NCBI RefSeq assembly: GCF_900142845.1
Contig: NZ_FSRU01000001.1
Coordinates: forward strand, 3,348,001 to 3,412,000
Direction of reading: 5' to 3'
DNA: 64,000 nt
Source of the DNA: Paraburkholderia phenazinium
Lineage (GTDB): Bacteria > Pseudomonadota > Gammaproteobacteria > Burkholderiales > Burkholderiaceae
This document shows, piece after piece, positions 63,935 through 64,000 of the stretch. Each line of letters opens with the position of its first letter. The stretch's first letter is position 1. The position numbers and the translations under genes are program-made. The notes under the pieces were generated by a model. That model saw only the letters and a list, made by a program, of their open reading frames with translations. It ran no database searches and was not told the origin of the DNA.

Positions 63935-64000
63935 ATGCTGTATCAAGCTGAAAAAGCCCCGCATCGGAAGGCGTGGCCACCGCTTATCGAAGGCATCGAC
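63935..64000 (+). CDS. Start of a downstream gene, partial
   Basis: ATG at 63935 opens a frame of 22 codons to the window edge (MLYQAEKAPHRKAWPPL...). Too short to assign. From position it should be part of the transport or catabolic operon begun by the binding protein. Confidence 0.5.
   Translation, partial: MLYQAEKAPHRKAWPPLIEGID

Noticed and set aside
1..64000. CRISPR arrays, rRNA or tRNA genes, prophage or integron
   Set aside because: No regularly spaced short repeats, no rRNA or tRNA sequence recognised by eye, and no integrase or phage structural gene. The recurring element is spaced irregularly and sits at gene 5' ends.

Overview
The window looks like chromosome or megaplasmid DNA from a Burkholderiaceae soil bacterium of the Paraburkholderia/Caballeronia kind. 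The reasons are high-GC coding with strong third-position bias, several small secreted DUF4148 proteins, a trimeric porin of the Burkholderia type, many LysR regulators each beside a short oxidoreductase operon, and abundant aromatic-catabolism enzymes. I found no rRNA, tRNA, CRISPR array or prophage. The genus is inferred from gene content only.

Layout. 0-2.6 kb: end of a (2Fe-2S) subunit and a complete molybdenum-hydroxylase large subunit. 2.6-8.3 kb: an exported fumarylacetoacetate-hydrolase (FAH) family protein, an MFS transporter, an NmrA-type protein, an SDR with a divergent LysR, and a DUF4148 protein. 8.5-12 kb: an orphan peptide-type binding protein paired with an alpha/beta hydrolase, with a divergent LysR. 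12-17 kb: a royal-jelly/yellow-family protein, a carboxymuconolactone-decarboxylase-like protein and an aldehyde dehydrogenase with a divergent LysR, then DUF1330 and DUF1636 proteins. 17-23 kb: a decayed MFS gene, two coupled small genes, DUF4148, LysR, NmrA and porin. 23.7-30.4 kb: a catabolic island of amidohydrolase, two near-identical SDRs in inverted orientation, another SDR, FAH, alpha/beta hydrolase and DUF1636. 30.5-35 kb: a DUF4148-like protein and a three-gene molybdenum hydroxylase operon with a triheme cytochrome c. 35-40.7 kb: an EmrAB/outer-membrane-factor efflux operon with an AraC regulator. 40.7-41.3 kb: fossil remains of a DUF1636 gene and an amidohydrolase gene. 41.3-48.9 kb: alcohol dehydrogenase with LysR, a second-type PanB, SDR, DUF4148, AraC and FAH. 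49.4-52.4 kb: a HpcH/HpaI aldolase, acetaldehyde dehydrogenase and 4-hydroxy-2-oxovalerate aldolase operon. 53.1-56.6 kb: a second copy of the amidohydrolase and alpha/beta hydrolase genes, a deleted DUF1636 gene and a FadR-type GntR regulator. 57-64 kb: small genes, an EAL protein, a quinone oxidoreductase, and a sugar-type periplasmic binding protein at the start of a transport operon.

Functional reading (inference). Molybdenum hydroxylases, hydrolases, FAH-type C-C hydrolases/isomerases, SDRs and a meta-cleavage lower pathway fit breakdown of a cyclic or N-heterocyclic compound to pyruvate and acetyl-CoA, with porin, MFS and efflux genes handling transport and toxicity. No ring-cleaving dioxygenase is in the window, so the substrate cannot be named.

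The most unusual signal is non-coding. A promoter-like element recurs nine times between 17 and 62.4 kb: a roughly 28-bp operator-like block lies at an exactly fixed distance from a TAGAAT-like -10 box. It stands before intact, deleted and fossil DUF1636 genes, a DUF4148-like gene and three small genes of unknown function. A related block occurs three more times before the amidohydrolase, its fossil, and the GntR gene. Together with the duplicated hydrolase genes this looks like a repeatedly copied and partly decayed catabolic module with a common control signal.
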